Made by a program: the position numbers and the translations under genes. Shown in pieces: positions 36,476 through 45,292 of a stretch of DNA of 64,000 bases. The DNA lies in NCBI GenBank assembly GCA_050180895.1, contig JBFXDS010000008.1, positions 1-64,000 of the forward strand, given 5' to 3'. The stretch is from JBGPEQ01 sp050180895. Lineage in GTDB: Bacteria > Pseudomonadota > Alphaproteobacteria > Dongiales > Dongiaceae. Every line of letters begins with the position of its first letter. The first letter of the stretch is position 1. The notes below the pieces were generated by a model. It searched no databases and had not been told where the DNA came from. It saw only the letters and a program-made list of their open reading frames with translations.

Positions 36476-37936
36476 TTGGCGAAGAAGCTCTACATCAAGA
36501 CCTACGGCTGTCAGATGAATGCCTACGACTCCGCGCGAATGGCGGATGTCCTGGCGCCGCTCGGCTATGCGCCATCGGCCAGTGCCGCCGGAGCGGATAT
36601 GGTGATCCTCAATACCTGCCATATCCGCGAGAAGGCGTCCGAAAAGGTATTCGCCGAGCTCGGTCGGCTGCGATCCGCAAAATTCTCCCGCGAGAAGGCG
36701 GGAGGGGAGATGGTCATTGCCGTCGCCGGCTGCGTCGCGCAGGCCGAGGGCGCGGAGATCGTGCGGCGTGCGCCTTGCGTCGACATCGTTTTGGGACCGC
36801 AGACCTATCACCGGTTGCCGGAAATGGTGGCGCGTGCCGTTCGCGCGGCGTCATTGCGGCGCGGGCAGCGGCGGGGTGCCGGAATTCTCGACACGGAGTT
36901 TCCGCCCGAGTCCAAATTCGATCATCTGCCGGAAGCGGCAGCACCTCAGGGCGTGGCCGCCTTTCTGACGGTGCAGGAGGGCTGCGACAAGTTCTGCACC
37001 TTTTGTGTCGTGCCTTACACGCGCGGCGCCGAATTTTCGCGCAGCGTCGACGACATCACGGCAGAGGCGCGGCGTCTGATCGAATCGGGCGCCCGCGAGA
37101 TCACGCTCCTCGGCCAGAACGTCAATGCCTATCACGGGGCCGCGCCGCGCATGAGCGTCTCCGCCACCGCTTCGACGCCGGCACAATGGGGGCTTGGGCG
37201 ACTCATTCGCCATCTGGCCGAACTCGATGGGCTGCTGCGAATCCGCTACACGACATCGCATCCGCGCGATATGGACGATGATCTCATCGAGACGCACGCC
37301 GCGGTCCCGGCACTGATGCCCTATCTGCATCTTCCGGTGCAATCGGGGTCGGATCACCTTCTGGCGGCGATGAACCGGCAGCACACGGCCGACGACTATC
37401 GGCGCATCGTCGATCAGCTGCGCCGGTCGCGGCCGGATATTGCACTATCCTCGGATTTCATCGTCGGTCATCCCGGCGAGGACGATGCCGATTTTGCTTC
37501 GACCATGCGCCTGGTCGAAGCCGTCGGCTATGCACAGGCATACTCGTTCAAATACAGCCCCCGGCCGGGCACGCCGGCGGCGGCAATGCCCAACCAGATC
37601 GCGGAGGCGGTCAAGGACGAGCGGCTCGCCCGGCTTCAGCTCCTGCTTCGTGCGCAGCAAGACGCCTTCAACCGGGCCTGCGTCGGCCGCAGATTTGGCG
37701 TGCTGTTCGATCGCGGCGGCCGTCACCCGCTCCAACTGGTCGGCCGCTCCCCTTACCTGCAACCCGTACATGCCGACGCGTCTGCCGATCTACTCGGCGC
37801 CGTCGTCGATGTCGAGGTCGTGTCGGCGCAGGCCAACAGCTTGAGCGGCCGCGTGGTGGTGCCGACGGCGCTGCGCTGGCCTGCAGGGCAGGATGCCGTA
37901 TCCATGGCGGCCGAATTTTACGAGGCCGGCGCGTGA
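36476..37936 (+). CDS. miaB: tRNA-2-methylthio-N6-dimethylallyladenosine synthase MiaB
   Basis: MiaB is a radical-SAM methylthiotransferase acting on i6A37 of tRNA. The 486-residue protein has the UPF0004 domain with cluster cysteines in KTYGCQMN, LNTCHIREKASEK and VAGCVAQ. The radical-SAM CxxxCxxC is in CDKFCTFCVVPYTRG (about 166-180), and a C-terminal TRAM domain follows. The start is TTG at 36476 (MAKKLYIKTYGCQ). It overlaps phoH by 4 nt (GTGA). Confidence 0.97.
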   Translation: MAKKLYIKTYGCQMNAYDSARMADVLAPLGYAPSASAAGADMVILNTCHIREKASEKVFAELGRLRSAKFSREKAGGEMVIAVAGCVAQAEGAEIVRRAPCVDIVLGPQTYHRLPEMVARAVRAASLRRGQRRGAGILDTEFPPESKFDHLPEAAAPQGVAAFLTVQEGCDKFCTFCVVPYTRGAEFSRSVDDITAEARRLIESGAREITLLGQNVNAYHGAAPRMSVSATASTPAQWGLGRLIRHLAELDGLLRIRYTTSHPRDMDDDLIETHAAVPALMPYLHLPVQSGSDHLLAAMNRQHTADDYRRIVDQLRRSRPDIALSSDFIVGHPGEDDADFASTMRLVEAVGYAQAYSFKYSPRPGTPAAAMPNQIAEAVKDERLARLQLLLRAQQDAFNRACVGRRFGVLFDRGGRHPLQLVGRSPYLQPVHADASADLLGAVVDVEVVSAQANSLSGRVVVPTALRWPAGQDAVSMAAEFYEAGA

Positions 37937-38955
37937 CCCAGAGCCCGCCCCTCACGGTCGCTCCGGCAGTGCATCTGGAATTCGACGACAACAGGCTCTT
38001 GCCGCTGCTGTTCGGCGAGTATGACCAGAATCTGGCGCGGATCGAGCAGCAGCTTGGCGTGTCGCTCATCTCGCGCGGCAACCAGGTGGCGATATCGGGT
38101 GCGGCGGAATCAGTCGAGGCCGCGCGCGAGACGCTGAACGTCCTCTATCAGCGCCTGAAGCGCGGCCAGTCCGTCGACCGCAACGATGTCGACGCCGTGA
38201 TGCGCATGGCGCGCAGCCGGGACGGGAATGGCAGTCTGTTCGATCATCTGGGTGCCGACGGCACGGCCGTGCGCACGCAGCGCCGCCTGGTGTCGCCGCG
38301 GACCCCCATGCAAGCGGTCTACCTTCGGGCGCTGCGCGACACCGACATGGTCTTTGCCCTTGGCCCCGCCGGCACCGGCAAGACCTACCTCGCCGTCGCC
38401 GTCGCGGTCGCCATGCTGGCGAAGGGAACGGTCGACCGGATCGTCCTGTCGCGTCCTGCGGTCGAAGCAGGCGAGCGGCTCGGGTTTCTCCCCGGCGATC
38501 TCCGCGAAAAGATCGATCCGTATCTGCGGCCGCTTTACGATGCACTTCATGACATGTTGCCGGCCGAGCAGGTCATGAAGCGGCTGTCCACCGGCGAGAT
38601 CGAGATTGCGCCGCTCGCCTTCATGCGGGGCCGCACCCTGTCGAACAGCTTTGTCATCGTCGACGAGGCGCAGAACACGACGCCCGTTCAGATGAAGATG
38701 CTGCTGACTCGCCTCGGCGAGAATTCGCGTATGGTGGTGACCGGCGACTTGAGCCAGGTCGATTTGCCCGGAGGCGTTCGTTCCGGATTGCGCGATGCCG
38801 TCGACATCCTTGCCCGCGTGGACGGCATCGGCTTTGTCTGGTTCACCGAAGCCGATGTGGTCCGGCACCCGCTGGTGAGCCGCATCGTGCGCGCCTATGA
38901 CGACTATGACCGAAGCACAAGCCAGCCGGACGCTTCCAACGACCGAAGCCGCTGA
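37933..38955 (+). CDS. phoH: PhoH-like ATPase
   Basis: This 340-residue protein has an N-terminal KH-like segment, Walker A GPAGTGKTYLAVAVA (about 145-159) and Walker B FVIVDEAQNTTP. PhoH proteins are RNA-linked ATPases. With YbeY and CorC they form a nearly invariant cluster in alphaproteobacteria tied to rRNA maturation. The GTG start overlaps the miaB stop. Confidence 0.95.
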   Translation: MTQSPPLTVAPAVHLEFDDNRLLPLLFGEYDQNLARIEQQLGVSLISRGNQVAISGAAESVEAARETLNVLYQRLKRGQSVDRNDVDAVMRMARSRDGNGSLFDHLGADGTAVRTQRRLVSPRTPMQAVYLRALRDTDMVFALGPAGTGKTYLAVAVAVAMLAKGTVDRIVLSRPAVEAGERLGFLPGDLREKIDPYLRPLYDALHDMLPAEQVMKRLSTGEIEIAPLAFMRGRTLSNSFVIVDEAQNTTPVQMKMLLTRLGENSRMVVTGDLSQVDLPGGVRSGLRDAVDILARVDGIGFVWFTEADVVRHPLVSRIVRAYDDYDRSTSQPDASNDRSR

Positions 38956-39517
38956 TGAGGGCTCGGGTGGGATTGCCGGACTGATGTCTACCGGAGTCGA
39001 AATCGCGGTCAGAATTCTCGATCCAGCCTGGCGGCGGCTCTGGCCGTCGCCCGCTGGCCGTGTCCGCAGCGCCGCCAGAATGGCGCTCGACATGGCATCT
39101 CGCCGGTCGCGCAAACGTCTGGGCCTGGCCGTCGAACTGGCGGTCGTATTGGCGAACGACGGCTTGGTGCACCGCCTCAATCGCCAATATCGTGGCATTG
39201 ACAAGCCAACCAACGTGCTATCATTCGACGGAGCCGCCGGCGAAGACGACCGGGCGGGTTCACTTGTCGTTCTTGGTGATGTCATTCTGGCGCGCGAGAC
39301 CGTGGCAGGGGAAGCGGCCGTTCAGGGAAAGACGGTCGCCGATCATGCCGTCCATCTCGTCGTGCACGGAGTCCTGCATCTCCTTGGCCATGATCATCTG
39401 GTCGCCAGAGAAGCCAATCTGATGGAATCGATCGAAATTCGGGCGCTGGCACGGCTCGGAATCGCCAATCCGTATGCCATGCACCCGCCACGGCACGGTG
39501 CGCGGAGGCGGGCCTGA
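38897..39517 (+). CDS. ybeY: Endoribonuclease YbeY
   Basis: YbeY is a zinc endoribonuclease needed for 16S rRNA 3' maturation and ribosome quality control. The catalytic signature HLVVHGVLHLLGHDH (three zinc histidines) and the preceding RGIDKPTNVLSFD and LGDVILA segments are intact. The longest frame overlaps phoH by 59 nt. The family-like part begins at the ATG at 38984 (MSTGVEIAVRILDPAW), which avoids the overlap and gives 177 residues, so the start is uncertain. Confidence 0.93.
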   Translation: MTTMTEAQASRTLPTTEAADEGSGGIAGLMSTGVEIAVRILDPAWRRLWPSPAGRVRSAARMALDMASRRSRKRLGLAVELAVVLANDGLVHRLNRQYRGIDKPTNVLSFDGAAGEDDRAGSLVVLGDVILARETVAGEAAVQGKTVADHAVHLVVHGVLHLLGHDHLVAREANLMESIEIRALARLGIANPYAMHPPRHGARRRA

Positions 39518-39525
39518 GCGACGCG

Positions 39526-40440
39526 ATGAGTGAAGCCTCTCCAGCCCGACCATCGCGCGGCGAAAGCGCCGGGGCGTCACCGCTCCAGAATCTGAAGAAT
39601 TGGCTCAAGAACCTGCGGCGCGGGCGGAACGGAGACACGTTGCGCGAAACGATCGAGGAGTTGATCGAAGAATCGGAGACTGAAAGCGACTCGCCGATCA
39701 GCGAAGGCGAGAGTGCTCTGCTACGCAACATACTGAAGCTGCGCGATCTGACCGCCTACGATGTCATGGTGCCGCGGGCCGATATCGCCGCCGTCCCCGT
39801 CGATGTTAAGCTTGCCGATCTTGTGCAGGCGATGAGCACGAAGGGCCACTCCCGGCTGCCGGTCTATCGCGAGACTCTGGATGACGTCGTGGGCATGGTC
39901 CACATCAAGGACGTACTGACTTGCATGGTCGGCGAGCGGCCTTTTGACCTCCAATCGATCCTGCGCGAAGTGTTGTTCGTGGCTCCTTCTATGCGGGCCC
40001 TCGACCTGCTGCTGCAGATGCGGCTTTCGCGCATCCATATGGCATTGGTCATCGACGAATTCGGGGGCATCGATGGCCTGACCACGATCGAGGATGTCGT
40101 CGAGGAGATCGTCGGCGAAATCGAGGACGAGCATGACGTCGAACAGGGGCCCAAGATGCTCGCCCGGCCTGACGGAAGCCTGATAGCCGATGCCCGCACG
40201 ACGATCGAAGAGTTCGAGAACCGGGTAGGGCAGGTGTTGACCGAGGAAGAGCGCGAACAGGATATCGACACGCTCGGCGGTCTGGTGTCCGCCTTGACCG
40301 GCCATGTACCGACACGCGGAGAAACGATCTCGCATTCCTCCGGACTCGTCTTCGAAGTGATCGAGGCCGATCCGCGTCGCGTCCGACGGCTTCGGATCCG
40401 CAATCTGCCGCAGCGTCCGACGACCGAAGATGACGGATAA
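39526..40440 (+). CDS. corC: CorC/HlyC-family CBS-domain protein (YbeX)
   Basis: This 304-residue protein has two CBS domains (VMVPRADIAAVPVDVKLAD, then RALDLLLQMRLSRIHMALVIDEFGG) and a C-terminal CorC_HlyC domain (EEFENRVG, DIDTLGGLVSALTGHVP). It lacks the DUF21 membrane domain, so it is a soluble partner, linked to magnesium/cobalt efflux and, as YbeX, to ribosome metabolism. It overlaps lnt by 11 nt. Confidence 0.93.
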   Translation: MSEASPARPSRGESAGASPLQNLKNWLKNLRRGRNGDTLRETIEELIEESETESDSPISEGESALLRNILKLRDLTAYDVMVPRADIAAVPVDVKLADLVQAMSTKGHSRLPVYRETLDDVVGMVHIKDVLTCMVGERPFDLQSILREVLFVAPSMRALDLLLQMRLSRIHMALVIDEFGGIDGLTTIEDVVEEIVGEIEDEHDVEQGPKMLARPDGSLIADARTTIEEFENRVGQVLTEEEREQDIDTLGGLVSALTGHVPTRGETISHSSGLVFEVIEADPRRVRRLRIRNLPQRPTTEDDG

Positions 40441-42094
40441 TCCGGCGACGATGCCCTCCGCCGCTATGCGAACCGGCGGTGGCGCCCAGTATGTCGCGGT
40501 CATTGCGGTTTGTGTCCGGGCATGGCTCGATCGGCTGTCGCCGTGGCGTGCGCGCGGCACGGCCTTGCTGCTGGGCGCGCTCGCCGCCCTGGCCATGCCG
40601 CCGATCTATGCCGTTCCAGTCCTGATCATCAGTTTTTCGGGCCTTCTTTTGCTGCTGGACCGTGCGCCTCGGTTCGTTGCTGCCGTCGCACTCGGCTGGT
40701 GCTTCGCCTTCGGCTATTTCGTCATCGGACTCTACTGGGTCGCAAATGCCCTTCTGGCGGCGTCGGCGGCGTTCGGCTGGCTGCTGCCGTTTGCGGTCGC
40801 CGGCGCCGTGGGCGGTCTGTCGGCGCTGCTCGCGGCCTTCCCGGCCCTGGCGGTCGGCATGGCGCGTATCCTTTGGCCGTGCGCACCGGCGCGGATTCTC
40901 GTCCTTGCGATCAGCTGGACAGTCTTCGAATGGCTGCGTGGCTGGGTATTGACCGGATTCCCTTGGAACCTTGTCGGCTATAGCTGGGCGTTCTCTGACC
41001 AGATGAATCAGTTGGCGGCAGTGACCGGCATCTGGGGTCTGAGCCTGGTCACCGTAGCAGCGGCCGCCCTGCCCGCGCTACTTGTGGATTGGAGCGGGGC
41101 GCCTTCAGGACATGGTGCGGCAAGACAGCGCGGGTCCGCGGCTATGGCGTGCATCGCCGGTGGTGTCGCGCTGCTCGCCGCGATCTGGACCGGCGGATGG
41201 CTGCGTCTATCGGGCGCTGCGGACGACGTCGTTCCTGGTGTCCGGCTGCGGCTCGTGCAAGCCAACGTCGATCCCGCCATCAAGGGTGACGCCAGTCTGG
41301 GCAGGGATATATTGGCGCTTCACCTGCGCCTGACCACCGAAGAACCAGGCTTCGACCGGGTCACGCATGCGATCTGGGCGGAAACCGCCAACCCGTTCCC
41401 GCTGGAGCGGTTTTCCGAGGCGCGCTTGGCCATTGCGGGTGTGGCGCCGAAGGATGGTTTGGTGATCACCGGCGTCTTGCGTACCGATCCCCCGAGCGGT
41501 CGAGTCAAGGAGATTTGGAACAGCATGGCCGCCGTCGACGGCGCCGGGAGGATCGTCGGCACGTATGACAAATTCCATCTGGTGCCCTTCGGCGAGTATG
41601 TCCCGCTGCATCGCGTTCTGCCCTTTGTTTCGAAATTCACGCCGGGCATTCTGGATTTTTCCGCCGGCCCCGGCCCACACACTCTGCGACTGCCGGGCTT
41701 GCCGCCGGTGGGGCCGCTGATCTGCTACGAGGTTATTTTTCCTGGGCAGGTCGTCGACCGCAACGATCGTCCGGAATGGCTGGTTAACCTTACGAACGAT
41801 GGCTGGTACGGCATCAGTACCGGCCCCTATCAGCATTTCGCGAGCGCGCGGCTGCGCGCGGTCGAGGAGGGCCTGCCTGTCGTGCGCGTGGCGAACACCG
41901 GCATCTCCGGCATCATTGACGCCTATGGCCGTGTCCGCGCGCAGATTGCGCTCGGCAAGCCCGGCGTGCTCGACGGAGAGCTGCCGAAACCGCTGCCCGC
42001 CTTGACTCCCTATGCACGCTGGGGCGATGTGGTTGCGGGCCTGTCTCTTGTGATTTTGTCGCTCGCCGCCTTGGCGCTGCGCCGCTGGAAATAG
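40430..42094 (+). CDS. lnt: Apolipoprotein N-acyltransferase
   Basis: Lnt adds the third acyl chain to the N-terminal cysteine of lipoproteins at the periplasmic face of the inner membrane. The 554-residue protein has an N-terminal membrane region and a C-terminal nitrilase domain. The Glu-Lys-Cys triad is visible in WAETANPFP, YDKFHLVPFGEYVPL and LICYEVIFP. The lipoproteins at 13.5 and 61.5 kb would be substrates. The phoH-ybeY-corC-lnt order is the usual one. Confidence 0.95.
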   Translation: MTDNPATMPSAAMRTGGGAQYVAVIAVCVRAWLDRLSPWRARGTALLLGALAALAMPPIYAVPVLIISFSGLLLLLDRAPRFVAAVALGWCFAFGYFVIGLYWVANALLAASAAFGWLLPFAVAGAVGGLSALLAAFPALAVGMARILWPCAPARILVLAISWTVFEWLRGWVLTGFPWNLVGYSWAFSDQMNQLAAVTGIWGLSLVTVAAAALPALLVDWSGAPSGHGAARQRGSAAMACIAGGVALLAAIWTGGWLRLSGAADDVVPGVRLRLVQANVDPAIKGDASLGRDILALHLRLTTEEPGFDRVTHAIWAETANPFPLERFSEARLAIAGVAPKDGLVITGVLRTDPPSGRVKEIWNSMAAVDGAGRIVGTYDKFHLVPFGEYVPLHRVLPFVSKFTPGILDFSAGPGPHTLRLPGLPPVGPLICYEVIFPGQVVDRNDRPEWLVNLTNDGWYGISTGPYQHFASARLRAVEEGLPVVRVANTGISGIIDAYGRVRAQIALGKPGVLDGELPKPLPALTPYARWGDVVAGLSLVILSLAALALRRWK

Positions 42095-42200
42095 CGGCCG
42101 ATGTCGACGGATTATCCGCCGAATATCGTGTTGACCGGCCGGTGTCCGGCCTCTAATAGTCACGGCCGCACTCCAACCACCTTCGGGGTCGGATCGGGTC

Positions 42201-42662
42201 ATGGCTCGAGGTCGCAAGCCGTCTGGCCGCACGGCCAGCATGGGACATCCCAACCCGATCGACGTTCATGTCGGCGGTCGGGTGCGGCTGCGCCGTACGT
42301 TGCTGGGCATGAGTCAAGAGAAGCTGGCGGAGGCGATCGGACTCACGTTCCAGCAAGTGCAGAAGTACGAGCGTGGCGCCAATCGCATCGGCTCCAGCCG
42401 GCTGTTCGACTTGGCGCGCGTGCTCGACGTTCCCGTAGCCTATTTCTTCGAAGATATGTCGTCGACGGTTGCGGCGAAAACGCCGAGCCGGTTGCGTGGC
42501 TTCGCCGAAGCGAAGCCGGAGCCGTTCGAACCCGATCCGATGGCGCGCCGCGAGACGCTTGAGCTGGTTCGCGCCTACTATCGCATCACGGATCCGCAAG
42601 TGCGCAAGCGTGTTTTCGAATTGGCGAAGACGCTGGGCAAAACCCGGCGACCCGACGCATGA
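42201..42662 (+). CDS. XRE-family transcriptional regulator
   Basis: This 153-residue protein has an N-terminal helix-turn-helix (RLRRTLLGMSQEKLAEAIGL, then FQQVQKYERGANRIG). The C-terminal segment ends in LVRAYYRITDPQVRKRVFEL. This is the conserved alphaproteobacterial type that sits between lnt and metK. Members in other species control stress or quorum-related genes, but the target here is unknown. An ATG at 42240 (MGHPNPIDVHVG) is an equally good start. Confidence 0.9.
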   Translation: MARGRKPSGRTASMGHPNPIDVHVGGRVRLRRTLLGMSQEKLAEAIGLTFQQVQKYERGANRIGSSRLFDLARVLDVPVAYFFEDMSSTVAAKTPSRLRGFAEAKPEPFEPDPMARRETLELVRAYYRITDPQVRKRVFELAKTLGKTRRPDA

Positions 42663-42721
42663 TATCCGGGTACGATCCTCGCCCCCACCTGCCCTTGCAA
42701 CGATGAAGGAAGGACGAAGGC

Positions 42722-43891
42722 GTGCCCAGGAGCAGCTATTTGTTTACCAGCGAATCGGTGTCCGAAGGTCATCCGGACAAGGTTTGCGACCGCATATCGG
42801 ATGCCATCGTCGATACCTATCTCACGGCTGATCCGTACTCCCGGGTTGCCGTCGAAACCATGGCGACGACCAATCGGGTCTTCCTGGCCGGCGAGACGCG
42901 CGGTCCGGCCTCCGTGACCAACGAACTGCTTGAACAAGTCGTGCGTCACGCCATCAAGGATATCGGCTACGAGCAGCAAGGATTCCATTGGCAGAAGTCG
43001 TTGATCGAGATCTTCATTCACCCGCAGTCGCCCGATATCGCGCAGGGCGTGGACGCAAAGGGCAACAAGGATGAAGGCGCCGGCGATCAGGGCATCATGT
43101 TCGGCTACGCTTGTCGCGAGACGGACTGTCTCATGCCGGCGCCCATCTACTATGCCCACAATATCCTCCGCTCGCTGTCGGAGGCGCGCCATTCCGGGGC
43201 CGAGCCGGGGCTCGGCCCCGATGCAAAGAGCCAGGTCACACTCCTCTACGAGCACGGCAAGCCGGTCCGAGCCACGTCGGTGGTGGTCTCTACGCAGCAC
43301 AGCCCGGACCTCGACCAGGACGCCGTGCGCGAGATCGTGCGACCGCATGTGGTGAACACGCTGCCCGCCGGCTGGATGTGCCCGGAGGAGGACTTCTACG
43401 TCAATCCGACCGGGCGTTTCGTGGTCGGCGGCCCCGACGGCGATGCCGGGCTGACCGGCCGAAAGATCATTGTCGATACCTATGGCGGCGCCGCACCGCA
43501 CGGCGGCGGCGCGTTTTCGGGCAAGGATCCGACTAAGGTGGACCGTTCGGCCGCTTATGCGGCCCGCTATCTGGCCAAGAACGTCGTCGCTGCTGGACTG
43601 GCCGACCGCTGCACGATCCAGCTGTCCTATGCCATTGGTGTTGCCAAGCCGCTCTCGGTCTATGTCGAGACGCACGGCACGGGCGTGGTTGTCGAGGACC
43701 GCCTGGTCGAAGTCCTGTGCGACCTCGTCGACCTCAGCCCGCGCGGCATCCGCGAACACCTCGGCCTGAACCGGCCGATCTACGCCCGAACCGCGGCCTA
43801 TGGACACTTCGGACGACCGGTCGACGCCGACGGGGGCTTTTCCTGGGAGCGTCTCGACCTCGTCGACCGATTGCGCGCGGTCTTGAACTGA
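42722..43891 (+). CDS. metK: S-adenosylmethionine synthetase
   Basis: MetK makes SAM from methionine and ATP. The 389-residue protein carries SVSEGHPDKVCDRISDAI, the signature hexapeptide in DEGAGDQGIMFGYA, and the P-loop-like GGGAFSGKDPTKVDRSAAY. The start is a GTG at 42722 with GGAAGGACGAAGG upstream. The 59-nt leader is too short for, and does not resemble, the known SAM riboswitches. SAM feeds TrmB, MiaB and TrmO in this window. Confidence 0.97.
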   Translation: MPRSSYLFTSESVSEGHPDKVCDRISDAIVDTYLTADPYSRVAVETMATTNRVFLAGETRGPASVTNELLEQVVRHAIKDIGYEQQGFHWQKSLIEIFIHPQSPDIAQGVDAKGNKDEGAGDQGIMFGYACRETDCLMPAPIYYAHNILRSLSEARHSGAEPGLGPDAKSQVTLLYEHGKPVRATSVVVSTQHSPDLDQDAVREIVRPHVVNTLPAGWMCPEEDFYVNPTGRFVVGGPDGDAGLTGRKIIVDTYGGAAPHGGGAFSGKDPTKVDRSAAYAARYLAKNVVAAGLADRCTIQLSYAIGVAKPLSVYVETHGTGVVVEDRLVEVLCDLVDLSPRGIREHLGLNRPIYARTAAYGHFGRPVDADGGFSWERLDLVDRLRAVLN

Positions 43892-43915
43892 ACCAGCAAT
43901 CCACGGTGTCGGCCG

Positions 43916-44662
43916 ATGTTCGACGCCGACAGACGCAACAGACCCGACTGGCACGGAAGGCGCCACGGGCGGCAGCTGACCGCGCATCGGCAAGATTTGA
44001 TGGCCCGCCTTCTGCCGCGCCTGCGCGTATCCTTGCCGCCCGGCTCTGTCGAGCTCGGTTGCTTGTTTCCCCAGCGGCCCAGCGCAATCTGGGTTGAGAT
44101 CGGCTTTGGAAGCGGGGAGCACTTAGCCGAGCAGGCACGCCGGCACCCGGACATCGGCTTCATCGGCGCCGAAGTCTTTGTCAACGGCGTTGCCGCCTTG
44201 CTGGGCCATATCGAACGGCTGGAGCTGGCGAATGTGCGCATCTTCGATGACGATGCCCGCCTGTTGCTGACGGCGCTGCCGGAGGCCAGCATCGGCCGGA
44301 TGTTTCTGTTGTTCCCCGACCCGTGGCCTAAAATGCGACACGCCAAGCGCCGGTTCATCGGCCCCGCCAATTTGCCCATCCTGGCTTGCCTGCTGGCCGA
44401 TCATGCCGAACTCCGCATTGCGACAGACGATGCCGGTTACGTCCGCTGGACGCTTCAGCATATGATGGGTCGGTCCGAATTTTCCTGGTGCGTGACCGGC
44501 CCAGGGGATTGGCGCACCCCCCCGGAGGGCTGGGTCGAGACGCGCTATGAACGCAAGGCCGCCGCCGCAGCCCGGCGGCCGGTATTTCTTTGTTTTCAAC
44601 GCCGACCGCGCTGCGCGACCCCAGAAAAATCCTTGCGATCAGCCGATCTATGCCTATATTAA
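43916..44662 (+). CDS. trmB: tRNA (guanine-N7-)-methyltransferase
   Basis: TrmB makes m7G46 in tRNA. The protein has the SAM-binding motif VEIGFGSGEHLAEQA, the IGAEVF region, the catalytic LFPDPWPKMRHAKRRF, and the C-terminal ETRYERKAAAAARR. The tail after that (RRPRCATPEK to the stop) is slightly longer than usual and contains the rimP promoter sequence. It follows metK by 24 nt. Confidence 0.95.
   Translation: MFDADRRNRPDWHGRRHGRQLTAHRQDLMARLLPRLRVSLPPGSVELGCLFPQRPSAIWVEIGFGSGEHLAEQARRHPDIGFIGAEVFVNGVAALLGHIERLELANVRIFDDDARLLLTALPEASIGRMFLLFPDPWPKMRHAKRRFIGPANLPILACLLADHAELRIATDDAGYVRWTLQHMMGRSEFSWCVTGPGDWRTPPEGWVETRYERKAAAAARRPVFLCFQRRPRCATPEKSLRSADLCLY
44633..44660 (+). promoter_or_regulatory. 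Promoter of the rimP-nusA-infB operon
   Basis: TTGCGA (44633-44638) and TATATT (44655-44660) are 16 nt apart, inside the last codons of trmB. The predicted start at about 44667 gives a ~100-nt leader carrying two hairpins before rimP. Confidence 0.6.
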
Positions 44663-44676
44663 CGGTCGATAAGATC

Positions 44677-44698
44677 GCCCTATCGTGGATGATAGGGC
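44677..44698 (+). promoter_or_regulatory. First hairpin of the rimP leader
   Basis: GCCCTATC (44677-44684) and GATAGGGC (44691-44698) form a perfect 8-bp stem with a 6-nt loop. It lies 2 nt upstream of the terminator-like hairpin. Confidence 0.6.
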
Positions 44699-44700
44699 CA

Positions 44701-44738
44701 TAACAATAAGGTGGGCCAACAGCCCGCCTTTTTTGTTA
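44701..44738 (+). terminator. Intrinsic terminator / attenuator in the rimP leader
   Basis: AAGGTGGGC (44708-44716) pairs with GCCCGCCTT (44722-44730) around a 5-nt loop, followed by a T run to 44734. The outer 'taacaa' and 'ttgtta' segments can extend the stem. It lies upstream of rimP and downstream of the predicted promoter. It could terminate trmB transcription, attenuate the rimP-nusA operon, or both. NusA-dependent control is known for the E. coli operon. Confidence 0.7.
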
Positions 44739-44768
44739 TCCCGGCGGCAATCCGGGCAACGTACGAGT

Positions 44769-45272
44769 ATGAGGACAATGGGTTTGGACAGGGCGGCAGC
44801 CGTGGAGCGGTTGATCGCTCCGTCGCTGACTGCGACGGGGTACGAGATCGTGCGCGTCCTATTCATGGGGCGCCACCGACCGGTCCTTCAGATCATGATC
44901 GAACGGGGTGACGGGCAACCGGTCTCGGTCGAGGACTGCGCCGCTATCAGCCGTACCGTATCGGCGCTTCTCGATGTCGAGAATGCGATCGTCGGGTCTT
45001 ATACGCTCGAGGTGAGTTCGCCTGGAATCGACCGTCCGCTGACACGGCCAGAGGACTTTGCCCGTTTTGCCGGCTTCGAGGCGAAATTGGAGACGCGAGC
45101 CGCGGTGGATGGCCGGAAGCGCTTCCGCGGGCGCCTGCTGGGCCTCGACGGTGATCGCATCCGCCTCGCGACGGCCGAAGGCGAACTGTCGCTGCCGTTG
45201 GCGGATTTGCAACATGCCAAGCTCGTCCTGACGGATGAGCTTATGGCTGCGGCGGCCGGGCCGGCGCATTGA
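44769..45272 (+). CDS. rimP: Ribosome maturation factor RimP
   Basis: RimP helps assemble the 30S subunit. The protein has the conserved GYEIVRVLFMGRHRPVLQIMI, SVEDCAAISRTVSALLDVE and the family signature YTLEVSSPGIDRPLTRPEDF. A small SH3-like C-terminal domain follows. The start is either the ATG at 44769 or the ATG at 44778, the latter preceded closely by GAGG. First gene of the rimP-nusA-ylxR-infB-rbfA-truB operon. Confidence 0.94.
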   Translation: MRTMGLDRAAAVERLIAPSLTATGYEIVRVLFMGRHRPVLQIMIERGDGQPVSVEDCAAISRTVSALLDVENAIVGSYTLEVSSPGIDRPLTRPEDFARFAGFEAKLETRAAVDGRKRFRGRLLGLDGDRIRLATAEGELSLPLADLQHAKLVLTDELMAAAAGPAH

Positions 45273-45292
45273 AGACGCACGAAGAGGGTTCG

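Noticed and set aside
42663..42721. A SAM riboswitch upstream of metK
   Set aside because: The gap is only 59 nt. I could not fit SAM-II, SAM/SAH or other SAM riboswitch cores to it.
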